This document shows, one piece after another, positions 23,275 to 35,520 of a stretch of DNA of 64,000 nt; position 1 is the stretch's first letter; each line of letters starts with the position of its first letter. Where the stretch lies: positions 7,502,001 through 7,566,000 of the forward strand of contig JBANAY010000003.1 of assembly GCA_037952775.1 (NCBI GenBank), given 5' to 3'. Source of the DNA: Clonostachys chloroleuca. Lineage: Eukaryota > Ascomycota > Sordariomycetes > Hypocreales > Bionectriaceae. The translations under genes were made by a program, and so were the position numbers. The notes below the pieces were generated by a model, which searched no databases, was not told the DNA's origin, and saw only the letters and a program-made list of their open reading frames with translations.

Positions 23275-24264
23275 CTACCAGTATCATTAAGACGCGAAAT
23301 GTACAATCGTGTGATAATTCTTGCATTAGGCAATATCTTATGAATATCCTGGGAGGGTGCTTCGGCGTATATGCTATCTCGCTTAGTGCAGCATTTCTCT
23401 TGATCCGGCGTTTTAGAACGCGAGGGATTTCCTAGACAACCAAGAAACATTTACATCGATGAATACGCTTCGTTCAAGTGCAGCAAGAGCCTTGCAGATT
23501 TGTCCGAGAGGTTCACATGAGCCAAAGTAATACCCATTGCACACCATTTAAAGGATATAGGTCTCCCACGGGAGAGATGATCGTTGATTACAAGTTCTAT
23601 GGTCTCGAATTTTGGTTGCTGTAATCATTAGGCTTGTTAGACAGATGAGCTCCGGACGTGGGTAGCCGACGCTGAATGTGAAGAACCGCATGTTCCGTCT
23701 ATGGAGAATAAATTCTGGGCTCATTAATAGTAAGGAGGTGTTTGAACAGGATTATGGACGAGTGCGGGCCAATATATCTCATATCCGAAGCACTGAAACC
23801 CGCCGGTTTAGTGCAGGTTGATTGGGTCAGATGGCAATGTCCTTTTCCAATCACCCCCCATCAAGTGGGCCAGCTTGAACATTGATGGATTCTAAAGTTG
23901 GTTGAAATATGCGCGGCTGTGCGGTAATAGCGGCGGTTTTTGATTACATCCGAGATTTGCGCATGGAATTGCGGCGCCTTTCATCATTCTCAGCTTTGGC
24001 TTACACGCGCCGTGCCAGTAGCCAATCAACATCCAGAGTTTCCGAGCTACCCAATCACAACTGCGAGAAGGAATCCAACGATGGGTCAATCGTTATTTCC
24101 TTGGGAATATTTAGTTCTCAGGCGTTATGGTGATGCTGAGTATATAAAGTACGAGTTGTCCATGTCTTCGAAATGGCGTTCTGCACTAAGCAAGCAGTAT
24201 CTTGTTCTTCCAGCTCCCCTTCCCTTACATTTCACAGCCACGGACCTTCTAAGTAGCAGACAAG
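23275..24264. other. intergenic region with SDR promoter
   Basis: About 990 bp between the NLR gene and the short-chain dehydrogenase. No gene is seen; a TATA-like element is at 24141–24148. Confidence 0.5.
24141..24148 (+). promoter_or_regulatory. TATA-like element upstream of the dehydrogenase gene
   Basis: TATATAAA lies 124 bp before the ATG at 24265, a plausible distance for a fungal core promoter. Motif only; no expression evidence. Confidence 0.4.
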
Positions 24265-25353
24265 ATGGGTCAAAGTTTGTCCAACTTCTCTCAATTCTTC
24301 CCACCCAAGCCAGACTTTACAGAGGCCAATATCCCGGACCTGAGAGATAAGGTATCTATCTACTCGCCATGCCTACCCGAAGAGAATTTGTCTAACAGTT
24401 GATGGTAGGTTTATCTAGTGACAGGCGCAAACACCGGTGTTGGTAAAGATGTCGCTCGGATACTCTATTCAAAAAATGCGAAAGTGTGGATTGCTGCGCG
24501 CTCTGAAGAGAAGACAAACAAGGCAATTGAGGAGATCAAAAAATCATCACCAGGATCTAAGGGCTCTCTAAGTTTCCATCATCTGGATCTTGCCGATCTC
24601 AACTCTGTAAAGAAGTCAGCAGAGAAATTTATTGCATCGGAAAGCAAGCTGCACGTTCTGTTTAGTAACGCCGGTGTACAGTCTCCCGATGCTGATGGAA
24701 AGACTGCGCAGGGACATGAAATCCACGTGGGGGTTAACTGCCTCGGAACATTTCTGTTCACGAAGTTGCTGGCACCATTGCTGGCTAATACCGCCAAGAC
24801 CGCAGACCCTGGAACAGTCCGCGTCGTCTGGGTTTCTTCCTTCGTGGACCTTGTCGCAGATAAGAGAACGGGCTTGCCGCTAGACAAGATGGACTTCTTG
24901 AAGATAGGGTCTCCTTTGGATAGGTATGCCTATAGTAAAGTTGGTAATTACTTACACGCGGTCGAGTATGCCAGGAGATATAAGGAGGATGGTATCATCT
25001 GTGTTCCTCTGAACCCTGGAAATCTTGCATCGGACCTCTACCGAGACCAAGCCGGAATTTTCAAGTTCTTTGTGAGCCTCATAGTGTACCCTGTTATCAA
25101 TGGAGCATACACAGAGCTGTTTGCCGGGCTTACCCCCAAGATCAGCTTGCAAAACACAGGAGCCTGGGGTCAGTTTACCACATCCATCTCCAATGATTAG
25201 TTGCTAACGCGTCATTCAGTCATTCCCTTTGCTAGGCTTTCGACAATTAGGAAGGATCTTGAGGATGTTCTGAAAGCTGAAGAACAAGGGGGCACAGACG
25301 CGGCAAGGAAGTGGTGGACATGGTCTGAGGAGCAAGTCAAGCCATACGAGTAA
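24265..25353 (+). CDS. short-chain dehydrogenase/reductase with apparent frameshift in exon 1
   Basis: Exons 24265–24352, 24409–25168 and 25220–25353. The fold is a classical retinol-dehydrogenase-like SDR: TGANTGVGK cofactor loop, LFSNAG, the YAYSK catalytic Tyr/Lys pair, LNPGNLASD, and a C-terminal WWTWSEEQVKPYE as in fungal relatives of about 325 aa. The N-terminal leader MGQSLSNFSQFF is in one frame and PPKPDFTEANIPDLRDK in the next. They meet at a run of four C (24300–24303), so one surplus base breaks the frame. No in-frame ATG exists for the second frame, because a TAG at 24254 is followed by no Met. Without this indel the enzyme would be complete. Substrate unknown; possibly a lipid or secondary-metabolite carbonyl. 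Confidence 0.75.
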
Positions 25354-25940
25354 CCCTTTCAGGTTCGTGCAACTTTTCCCTTGTTGCTGCGCAGGGCGGA
25401 ACCCCCTAATGGCATTTACAATATCATATTTCCTCTTTTTTTTCCTTTAGACATGTAATTTGAAAGCAACTGTTGGTTATTTACTTAATATTGGAGGAAG
25501 ATGCACCAGTTGACGTGAGGACCTTTTCTCATATGGTTGGATCCCAATTATTCACAATATTTTTCATCGGTTTGCTTTCTTCTCCCAATCTCAAACAGAG
25601 GAAATGATCTGGAGCCCTTCTTTCTTTTCTTGTCTTTTCTCTTGCTCGATATGATGTGACGCTCCTGTCAGGCACATTTTCCTGTCACGTGACAACATCC
25701 GCTTGAGGACATCAGGGGCTCCTATTGAATCCAATCTGCTTCTCACCAATTGTTTACTTTTTCTGTCGAATTAGATGTGCACATCTCTGAAACAACACCT
25801 GTGCTGATGCGGGGGTGGCAAATCTTCGAAACGAGGACACACGTTCTACAGCGAGCATATTCGAAGAGAGACGAGTTTCCCTCTATTCTCTATACTATAA
25901 TCAGGCGAGGTGTAAACACGTGATAGCCCCTCGGCTTACC
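25354..25940. other. intergenic region
   Basis: About 590 bp with T-rich tracts; 3' flank of the dehydrogenase and promoter of the next plus-strand gene. Confidence 0.5.
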
Positions 25941-28900
25941 ATGAGCGCCCAGCCTTCAGAGTGTCAGGCGCTGGAGCTCTCGAGGGCTGAAAAATGCCAT
26001 AATGAAGCTACTCATGCAGACGGCCTGTTTTGTTGGTTTCACTCCAAGCAGGTCTATGGCCTCTATCTTGGCTACAAGCGACGCAACGCCCGCCTGGACG
26101 CGTTGGATGATGTTGCACCCGACTATTTGAAAAGCTCGACTGTCCCCCTTGCCAATCAGACATTCCACGCTCTGGATGACGAAAAGGCACTTCAAGATGT
26201 GCACGCGCATCTTTTTGAAAGGTACAATCTGATAGGGGGAGTGATTGATGCTCGGAGGCTTCATCATAAACACTTCTATTCCCTGAATGTCGACTAGGAC
26301 ACCAAACATACCTTGACAAGCTCAGTAGCCAACGGCACACTGTCCTGAGAGCCTTGGAGAAGCTCGATCGACGGATTGCGAAGTTGCTCTATGAAAAAGA
26401 GCAGTGGTTTGCATGGGCTCGTCAGGCCCTGGACAAGGAGGAAGCAAACCGTGATAAAGAGCAGAAGAAGATCAAGCAGAAAGCTGCTCTGTTCAAAAGT
26501 CGCTGGGCAGTGGTGCAAGCCAGGTTAAAGAGAAATCGACAGGAAGAGGAGAAGAAGCGACATGGTGCATACCCTGAGGCAGCCTATCAAGAGAGAAAGG
26601 CGATGGACTCGGCAGGAGAGGATGGAGACGAGGAGTGGGATCCTATTGAAGACGAAGATTTGGACAAGCGCTACCAGTATGTTGATCTGATAAAGCACTT
26701 CCTTTGGATGGAAGTACTGGAGCAAGATCAAACCGCATCTAACGTCGAGCCTGTCCCCACCGGAAAATTTGAGGACTCTGCCCCTGCGAAAGAGAGCTCG
26801 ACCGCTGCGAAGAAGCCGAAGAAAAAGAGCAAGAAAGGTAGCACCTCAAAGGCTGCATTAGATTCTAACAGTTACAAGACAGTGCATGGAGCGGAGAGCG
26901 GCCAGAAGACACTACTTGCCATGAAAGCAAGTGGTCCGGTCGTCACCGGCGAAGAAAAACGAGAACCAGATAAAAGCAGCATTGAGACAGAGGTGGACAT
27001 GAGAAAGCGTCTGAAAGAGGGAGTCGAGAAGGACCACTCCCATTCTTGGGGGACTCAGCTCGTTGGCTCTCTTGAAAATCCCCACGCGACATTTGAAAGG
27101 ACGGCCCCGATGACTGACGAGGACATCGATGCAGCCGTCGAGGAAGTAAAGGAGATCAAGCTATTGTTGTTTTGTCGCCTTGTTCTTGCGCACGCCTCGC
27201 TGTTGCCTGCTGCTCTACGAGCCAGCAACGTGGAAGAGTTCTTGCAAGATGCTGAAATTACGGAGTCCGATTTGCGAGATCTCTGCTTGAAGGTCGAGGC
27301 GCCGACTTTACAAAACATTCGAGACGCATGTGCTGATTTCGCCCGCGGAGATAAACCTGAAGATAACTCGGATGAACATATCGAGGATGAAGAGGAAACA
27401 GAAGACTTTCAGGATTTGCTCGCCGGAGAAAAGCGCTACCAACATTTGCACAGCAAGGACTGGTTCTTGGAGCATATTCTGGATGGTCAAAACCGTATCG
27501 CTGAAACTGACAAGAGCAAGAGCAAGAAGAGGAGAGACAAGAAGAAGAGCAAAAAGACTAAGAATCTTACAAACAAGAAAACGAAGATCACAATCTGCGG
27601 TCAAACAATTTGGAACCATGCCAGTGAGAAAGCAATGTCGAGAGATGGCTGGTTGCAGTTTTCCATCATAGCCAAGGGCTGTGACCTCAAACACGCGATC
27701 CAACTTTGCCGGAACTGGAGCGAGTTTTCCGATCTGAATCTTCTTGCACTTTGGCAATTCTTCCCTGTATCCAATTGGGTGTCCTGGACCCCAAACCAAA
27801 TGGTTGAGCACCTCCAGAAGCTCGCGTTCTTCCCATATTTCATCGGCAACAATGCGAAACAGTACAGTCACTACTACCAAGTCGGTGGGAGAGGCCAGGC
27901 AAGACGTCAACATGATATCAACGAGGCAAGGAATGTCATTACTGGCCATATGAAACGCAACGACCCAGTAACTCATCGATTTCTCCAGTATCTGATCATG
28001 AGAACTGTAGAGGTGTTGGTTTTAGTGCGAGATGGGAAGACTGGTCGTGTGATAACAGCACCTCCCGAAGAACATTTGTGGACATACCGCCGGATGTCAG
28101 GAATTGGCAGGGCCTCAAGAAACGAATGGTTTAACCTACTCGAAGTCGGGCCGCAATTCTTCGCCTTGACCGACAAGTTACGAGAGTGGCGTTTTGGGTT
28201 TGAGGATTACTACGACGTGTATATCTGGGACTTTGTCCCTTGCCAGACTGCGAACTCGCTATCTAACACCATCATGTATGTGAGTTTCGCTCCCACTTTT
28301 CATCTCTCTAATAACATTTTCAGTCTTTAGCTAACACTCTACCCCAAACCAGGAACTGCGAAATGCATGGCGCCTAACCAACCCACGCGAAATTTATTCG
28401 CACATGATGCCCCTGCTGAGTTCTCTGACTAGGGAGGAGACGACCATGCGGACCCGCAAGGTAAAACCAGGGGAAGATGTTCGGACCATCTGGGACACTG
28501 TCAACAGCGACTCTAGCGAATTCGTCATGTTTCAAGTCAATGAGCATGACAAGGAAGTTGTCACCAAAAGGGGCGCTGAGCTCGCTAAGTGCTCGTACCT
28601 TTTCTTCAATGAAGGCAACGCTCTTGAAGACGCGGTCCTATTTCCGGATGAACTGGACTCGAACAACAAAAGTGTGCCATTCCGGGAGATGAAGAACCCC
28701 GTAGATCGACTCGAGACAGGAATTCTGAAACCTAGAATGCGTAGCTGGGCAAAGATCATGGATACCATTACCAGTGACGTTGCGAGTACAACTTTAAATG
28801 CCCAGGAAGAGGAGGACAAGATTGAACAATGGGGGTGGAAGTGGCCTGAGATTTGCGAGAGTGGCCTGGACGCGCTTTGCTTCAACACATACCCTGACGA

Positions 28901-30277
28901 GATGAAAAAAGTCCTTATGCGTACTCGTGTCACTGAGATTGGAAACCTAGACGTCCAAGAGCATTATGGAAGTTCCAGCGATGTGGAGGTCATAGAGCGA
29001 GAACGATCTATCGGTGAGTCGTGGCTTCGAAATCAAGCAGTTCCCATTGATGTCTTCTGAAACAAAGTGACCACCATATTTTAGCATTCAAGCAAACATT
29101 TCACGACGGAGACCTTGAGCCAGAGGCGTCTGAGAGCTTCAAAGAAGTACAGGATGTGATACGCACTATGCTGGAATTCACTCATGAGGGACCAGTCGAT
29201 TGGGTCTGGTCCATTGTTGAGACGTTGGATTGGCTTGGCATTATAGCTGATGAGCCCATACCCAACGATTTAAGTGCCCCGTGGCCGCACGGATTTGTTG
29301 TCAACGACATATTGCAGGCCTTTGCGACCATGGCGATGTTCTTCCCTGACCTTAAAGTTACCGCTCTTGTCACCAAGTTCATCCAATCAGACCAATGTAA
29401 GAACTTTAAGAACTCGTTGGTGTTCAACCCACGGGAGCGAGGAAAGACGCAACCGGAACGCAGGGGCCGAACAAGTTACAAGCTCCGCGATGCCAAGTTT
29501 TGGGATGAGTGGAACAAAGTGTGGAATGCGGAAGGTTACTACTATACAGAAAATATCCCCCTGGAATGGAACATTGCACTCCGCCCTATCATCGCTAAAC
29601 GTTCGTTATAACCTCAGCCTTCATTCAAGACACGGAATTTTTAGTTAACATGCCTTGTCACAGTATATCGAGCAGGCGTCATTACGCCAAGATATGCTGA
29701 GAACGACCGTCAAATCATTCTAGGCGTTGCCATGGCTAATGCCGAGCCGCACCGGCCAGGTAAGGTGGACTTGTTCGTCAACTACCACACTCCGTATTGC
29801 CAGTTTAATCCTGACTTGCCACCCAACTATACCCAACCCGACAGGTGGCCAGCGCTGCTCCCACTCGCCCAGAAGTTCGCCAGCAAACACGAGGGCGCTC
29901 GTTTCGCGCTTCTCCGTCTCTGGTCCGCACCGCATTTCTACCCCCTCGTGGTCGGGCCGAACAATCGAGAAAATGCCGGTTTTTTTCTTGATGGTGTCGG
30001 CAGACCATGGGAGTTCAGATTTGTCCCCAAGGACATGCTTGCCAGCGAGTCTATGATACATAACATGGTGCAAACGAGATTGAAGTTCATGCACAAACAA
30101 GTCGGTGATCGGGTTGCGCATCGGGAGGACTTGGTTTTGGTGATGGCGGAAGATTCTAAGCAGCTCTTCAAGTATGCTACCGCTGTTACATTTGCGCTTC
30201 AGACGAGACCTTGGATAATGGAAGTTGATCTGTGGAAGAGTTTTGTAAATGTTGAATTAGGTGTACTTGATAGATAA
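25941..30277 (+). CDS. very large fungal protein of unknown function, one apparent frameshift
   Basis: Exons 25941–28279, 28353–29013, 29085–29600 and 29664–30277 give about 1376 residues if one missing base near 26296 is allowed. The first frame stops at TAG 26295–26297, and the coding signal continues at once in the next frame. The N-terminus has a C…C…C-x2-H pattern (CQALE…KCHNEA…FCWFH) like small zinc-binding motifs. Next come a charged coiled-coil (~150–200), Lys/Ser-rich low-complexity linkers, a predicted helical middle and a globular C-terminal part with the segment DPWHF-like replaced by LALWQFFPVSNWVSW. The pattern matches a family common in Pezizomycotina genomes without known function. 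The 29600 donor (GTTCGT) is weak but joins two parts in matching phase (IIAKL–YRAGVITPRY). Confidence 0.7.
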
Positions 30278-30461
30278 GATCCTTGCTGGTAGGACTGATT
30301 TTTATATTATAGAAGTATTTCTCTGTTATGCAATACAAGATGACATTCAAGTGCTTCGATAGATACATACGCAGATAAAAGATTCAATTGTCACCTCCTC
30401 TACATGATGGCAGGAACTAGTAGTCTGTGTCCGACGTCGTGAAATTGTCTTGTCTCAAATA

Positions 30462-31457
30462 TCAAATGTCAAGCTCCACCACCTGCCCTCCAATAGAAGC
30501 TGCCTCGTCGCCTGCTGTGACGACAAAGAGTTTCTTCTCGTTCCTGCTGAGTGCCACAGAGGCCGGGGCAACAATTGTACCATTCATCACAACGGTCATT
30601 TCACCCGCCGGAGAAACCTTGTACAACAGGTTCGGACGCACCGTGACAAAAGCGTTTCCCTTTTTATCCATGACGAAGTCATCCGTGGCAGCACCGGAAT
30701 CAGCGGCTCCAAATTGGGCAATGAGCTTGGCGGGTTCGACCTTGTTTCCGAACTCGTCGATCTTGACTCGTCCCAGCGCTCGTCGTTTCGTACATGTGAA
30801 GTAGAGATAATCTCCGAATATCTTCAGCCCATTGACGCCAAAATCAAATGGTCCGACCGGGCCGGGGGTTAGTAGCTCGTCCTCGATAATAACCGCGGCC
30901 TCGCCAGAAGTGGTGTCAACACGCCAAACCAATCCTTTCGTCGAGTCTGCACCCAGAACAAAATTCGGATGCCATGGAAGCGTGACCAAACCATTCAGCG
31001 GCCCTACGTCACCTCCCCGTAGTATGAGGTCGGTTGATGGAGCTGTAGTGTTCTTATGCGCTCCGCAGCGGTCCTTGCTGAAATCAGCCCGGATCATCTG
31101 GATCGAGCCAGGCGTAAACCCAATTTCCGAGCTGTATTCCGCTCCTGTGATAGCAAATATATCTTTGCCAATCTCAGTAATCCCAGCTGCAGCGCTGATT
31201 TGATCGAAGCTTGCTACAATCTGTGGTTTGGCATTTGGACGGGATGGGTTAAACGAGTAGATATCCCCCTTGCCGATTGTGGTCAACAATAAATCCCCGT
31301 TTTGTCGTACAGCGATGTTTTCTACCCATATCCCCGGGAGCTGCAAAAGCTCTCTTGGCTGGTGATGAGTAGAGCGTGTAGTCTGCACTGGGCTTGCTGA
31401 GACATGCAAGCTGAACGCCCCAGCGACGACGGCGATGGCAGACAACGAAGCACGCAT
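30462..31457 (-). CDS. secreted SMP-30/gluconolactonase-like beta-propeller protein
   Basis: Single exon of 331 residues from the Met at 31457. Residues 1–21 (MRASLSAIAVVAGAFSLHVS) form a signal peptide. The body has the repeating strand pattern of a six-bladed propeller: VENIAVRQNGDLLLTTIGKGDIYSFNP, a central FDFGVNGLKIFGDYLYFTCT, and TDDFVMDKKGNAFVTV near the end, as in SMP-30/strictosidine-synthase-like proteins. An NKT/NGT sequon pair suggests N-glycosylation. Family members are lactonases or hydrolases using a bound divalent cation, and fungal secreted versions are often found in metabolic gene clusters; the substrate cannot be deduced. It converges on the large unknown gene (184 bp gap). 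The in-frame upstream extension to 31535 would start at a non-ATG codon and is not used. Confidence 0.8.
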   Translation of the reverse strand: MRASLSAIAVVAGAFSLHVSASPVQTTRSTHHQPRELLQLPGIWVENIAVRQNGDLLLTTIGKGDIYSFNPSRPNAKPQIVASFDQISAAAGITEIGKDIFAITGAEYSSEIGFTPGSIQMIRADFSKDRCGAHKNTTAPSTDLILRGGDVGPLNGLVTLPWHPNFVLGADSTKGLVWRVDTTSGEAAVIIEDELLTPGPVGPFDFGVNGLKIFGDYLYFTCTKRRALGRVKIDEFGNKVEPAKLIAQFGAADSGAATDDFVMDKKGNAFVTVRPNLLYKVSPAGEMTVVMNGTIVAPASVALSRNEKKLFVVTAGDEAASIGGQVVELDI

Positions 31458-31961
31458 GACAGCGGATTGGTTGGAGGAACTAAGAGAAGGGTAGAGTAAA
31501 GGAAGGGTTCTTGAAGAAGAAGAGGCGTGGCTCAAAACATCGAATAGTCTGATCCTTCACTAGTATTTATATTTCAAAGCCACTTTCTTTACGAGGTGGT
31601 CGGCCACTGCCCATATCCGCTGATTTATAAGCCGAACTGTGGTAATGATCATCGAACAGCCTTTTCTCTATCCTAAGGGGCATCTCTATGATGCTCTTCA
31701 ACCTTGCATCATGTACATGAGCTTCGAAGACAGGGGTCATACTCCATCGACAAGGTACAGGTCCACCAAATTAGAAGATGCCATAGAACGGGACCGTCGG
31801 TTTTCATGTTGTCTCCACTTATTAGATTCCCTGCCAAGTAGAGGATCACGCAGAATGACCAGGTTTGATTTATAAGCTGACAGGTGGCTTTGTCTCTAGA
31901 TCTAGCAGTAAAGGAATCCATACTGAAGGTGCCGTTTCTGTATAGGCATTTCCTCTACGAA
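31458..31961. other. divergent promoter region
   Basis: About 500 bp between the SMP-30-like gene (minus) and the OrsD-like/TF gene (plus). An in-frame extension of the latter upstream of 31962 has no ATG. Confidence 0.5.
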
Positions 31962-33445
31962 ATGAGGACAGAGATGGCACGGGAAACTCCTGCTCTTCAC
32001 CCAGAGGAGTTATTGGTATATGACGACGTGTACCAGGTGATCGTTTGCCAACAATGCAAATACGCACTTCGTGGAGCCGCTATTGACAGGCATCTGAAAG
32101 AAGTCCACAAGATTCTCCGATCGTCACGACACCCGTACATGGCCTACGTCTCAAAGTTTCCTCTCCTCGAGCCTGATGAAGTTATCAATAAGCCTCTGAA
32201 CGATTTCCCCGTTCCTTTCCTGCCTGTCTTCGATGGCTTGAAGTGCATGGACAGCTCTTGTAGCTACCTCTGCATTTCTGTGAAGCGCATGCAAAAACAT
32301 TGGCTCTCGGAACACGGAAGACATGGGTATGACAATAAAGACTGGCAACATGCATTACTCCAAACATTTTTCAGGGGAAACTCGCTACGATACTTTACGG
32401 GGCCTTCGAAGGACCCATCTTGTGGAGAAAACAAGGTCGGTAATGTCTTGATAACATACCAAGAAGTTTGAGGTTCTGATTGAGCGGGATTTGCCAGGTT
32501 GTAAAAGGTTGTACCTCACCACAGATTATCCAAACCCTTGGTAATGGATATTTATTTCCCTCCAAGGACGACCTTTTGGACCACTTTCAAACGTCAACAT
32601 TCAACACAATCGTAAGAGGCGAGGAGGATCTTTGGCGCCATGCCGTACCCGAAATTGCCGCCTCTCACCAATTTCTTATGCATGCCATTCTCGCTTGCTC
32701 GGCGTTGCATCTTGCCGCTAAAAATCCGTTACAGCAGCAATACCTTATTTGCGCATTCAAACATCAAAGCATTGCCATGCCCATGTTTCGGGAAGCTGTG
32801 GCAACGGTGACAGAAGATAACTGCCACGCTATTCTAGCCTTCATGCATCTTCTGGTTGTATATTCTTTCGGTGCAGAGAGACATGAGGATTCTCTCCTGT
32901 TGATTGATATCTCAAGCCCAGAGCCGGACTTCTTGCTGAGCTGGCTCTATTTCCGACGCAATGGATGCACTCTTTTGGGAAAATATAAGGAGCTGATCTC
33001 ATCTGGACCTTTGAAACAACTCTGTCGATGTTGGCATCTACCAGATATAGTAACCGAACAGGTCCCAGAGACTAAGGATGTACTGCTTGTAGCCCTTGAG
33101 GACTTGCTTACATCTCTGCACGATGGGGGCGAGCTTCCAATGGAAGACTGCCAAGTGCTTGAGCAAGCAGGTCACCAACTGCTCCGTTCATTTGTCAGGG
33201 CTGATAACTTGGGCAGTGACTTCAACCCATGGGATGCGGTCTGCGGCTGGCCGATGTTAGTCTCTTTACAATACACAGGTCTCCTCGCGCAGCAGCATCC
33301 TGTTGCTTTGATTCTTCTAGGATACTATTGCATGCTCCTCAAGAAATTGCAAGGGTACTGGTTCATTGGCACCTACCCTCTACGACTCTTATATCTCATC
33401 AAAGGGGGTTGGAACATCGATGGCATTGCCATATTGATTCTCTGA
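31962..33445 (+). CDS. OrsD-like (DUF3505) domain plus fungal transcription-factor-like domain
   Basis: Two frames joined by one intron. Exon 1 (31962 to about 32435) carries two C2H2-like units, IVCQQCKYALRGAAIDRHLKEVH and CMDSSCSYLCISVKRMQKHWLSEH, typical of the OrsD/DUF3505 family. Exon 2 (from about 32498 or 32527 to 33445) starts with a segment like SKDDLLDHFQTSTFNTI and continues with FLMHAILACSALHLA, the start of the fungal-specific regulator domain seen in UPC2/ECM22-like proteins. The donor at 32436 (GTCGGT) is weak and two acceptors (32497, 32526) fit the phase, so the junction is open. OrsD itself is a cluster gene of the orsellinic-acid locus with unclear role. A DNA-binding regulator is likely, with zinc-finger-like units replacing the usual Zn2Cys6. 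Start could also be Met 31974. Confidence 0.65.
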
Positions 33446-33807
33446 TATACAGGTGGGAGGAAGGATTATAGGATTGTGTGTGTACATGCCGCCTGGAGTG
33501 AGATGCTGATTATGCCTGGTTTGAAAATGACTATATCGTGCCATCTCGGGGTTTTTAAGTAGATACCACTCATTATCAACTCAGATAATGTCTGCCTTAA
33601 TCATTATTAGCCACATTCATATCCAATTTCAGTCGATTCTCAGCAAATTAACTCAAAGTTTGAAGAGGTTGATAGAGGGAAGACTTTTTGGAAATGGAAG
33701 ATCTATCGAGAAGAAAGAAGTTTAAATGCTAATAAAACTTGATGCTGGGCTTAGATCGAGAAAGAAAATTACTATATAGACCGGTGGCAACTCGAAAACT
33801 CAAGGAC
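33446..33807. other. convergent spacer
   Basis: A/T-rich 3' flanks of two convergent regulator genes; nothing else seen. Confidence 0.5.
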
Positions 33808-35520
33808 CTAGTCTAATAGGGCGGCCATCCATATCAACACTCCAAAATCATCCAAGGTCCTGCTCCATTTTGTGACTTCAGATGAAGGATCCACAACACT
33901 TCTTTCAAATGGACTACTAAGTTCCATCGCGCGCCTGGAAAGCTGGAGATCTGAGAGCTTCAGCAGTCGATTCATCTTGTTGGTCTTCTCCTGGCTCTCA
34001 AAACGATGGCCCCATTCCTCATTTGACAGCGGCTGCCACAGGTCACGACTGCATGGAAGCGGAACCAGGGAGTATCCACCACATGAGGCCCTGTCAGTAT
34101 GGCTCAGGTTCACGTCGATTAGAAGTTCGATTCCATATAGTAAGCATATTGTTCTGTAAGAGATTCAGCGGTGAAAGTCACTGAATGTCATGGTTAGAGT
34201 ATACCTTCGGACACTCTCTCGGAAATTCCACTCTGTCCGATTCAAACTATGGCCAATTGGTATATTGGATTCGTATTCACACATGTTATGTAGTCTCTTT
34301 GCCAACTCCTATCCATATCGGAGAAATCAGCATTCGTTCGTCAAGAGTAGCCAATTCTGAGAAGGGACATCTGCGCTGTCCTTACCCCAGGTGTTTCAAT
34401 TAACAAATTCACGTCATGATCTTTCACGGAGTCGGTATCGCTGGCCTGGAGTAGTAGATACACTATTGAAGATTGTAGGGCCTCAAGTAATTCTTCTCGG
34501 GAATAACTTTGACACTGATTTTATTCTCCATGTCAGTTTTGGGGAATGTAGACCTAAATCCAGATAATAGACACTCACATCGTGGTTGAACCTCTCCAAC
34601 TCAGACAATATAGTTCTCCATATAAATTCCACACTTCCCTGTGTTCTTGACTCGAATGATTGAACCAAACTACTACAAATAGCCAGGGATTCAGGCAGGC
34701 ATTTGTGAAGTCCATTGGAGCTGCACTTATTACTGGCGGCAAGGCCGCCTGTGCCACAAGGAGGAAAGATGAACGGAGGCAGGCGTCCCTCCCCGGTCAT
34801 CATGGAAGGATAAGAGAGGAGTTGGCCTAAGAGTAACTCGGTGGTTATCCTATTATCAACACCCGAGGTTCGAAGCTTGGAAAAGGGTTTGATTTTGTAG
34901 TTCTTTCGCGGTGACAACAGAGCGCGGCGTTGCCTGGAGCCCTCCCAAAGTGGCAACAGACTCGAATCTACTGTTGGTGGTGTTGACTGCTGTGTTTGTG
35001 GCCCCTCTAGATGAAATGTGGAACCAGGTTCAAACGGACAGCCGAAAGAAGGAATGTCTAAACCAGAAGAATCCGAGCTGTATATCGGACAATCACCCAA
35101 CAAGGGCTGCTCAAAGTTTGCCAGATCACTCGGTTCAACAAGAAGCATATCCGAGATGCTCAGTTCCATTGGGTCTAGCATAGCCGAGGGACATGGCTGT
35201 ATATGGCCAGCAGGGTGGGCCAGAGAGCACCCCTGATCGCCAGACGGCAAGCTGGTAGCTCCTGGCTCATGTTGCGGGATCAGTCTAAGAGGCTGCAAGG
35301 CCGGGGGTTGGCTTTGCACTGTCGCCTCATCCGAGGAGGTTTCATGCTCCCCAGATCCAATTGGTCTCAAAGTCCGAAGCCTCCGCCGGTGCGAGATGAC
35401 CACGTTGTCGTACTTGCAGTCCCAGTTCCGTTCCTGGCAGTGGAAGCATGGTTTGCCGTGAGAGCACCTCGCCTTTTGGTTTCGGCACTGTATGCAGGAT
35501 TTCTTCCGAGACGATACCAT
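33808..35520 (-). CDS. Zn(II)2Cys6 transcription factor
   Basis: Four exons (35520–34579, 34514–34386, 34308–34205, 34153–33808) with agreeing phases give 506 residues. A Zn2Cys6 cluster starts at residue ~9 with spacing C-x2-C-x6-C-x5-C-x2-C-x6-C (CIQCRNQKARC…CFHCQERNWDC), followed by a basic region HRRRLRTLR. The middle is low-complexity, rich in Ser, Pro and Gln. The C-terminal helical part (SYSREELLEALQSSIVYLLL, then a final WSRTLDDFGVLIWMAALLD) resembles the ends of AflR-type and other cluster regulators. Likely a nuclear DNA-binding activator. Divergently placed to the Gfo/Idh/MocA gene with 426 bp between starts, so it may control that gene; this is inference from position. Confidence 0.85.
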
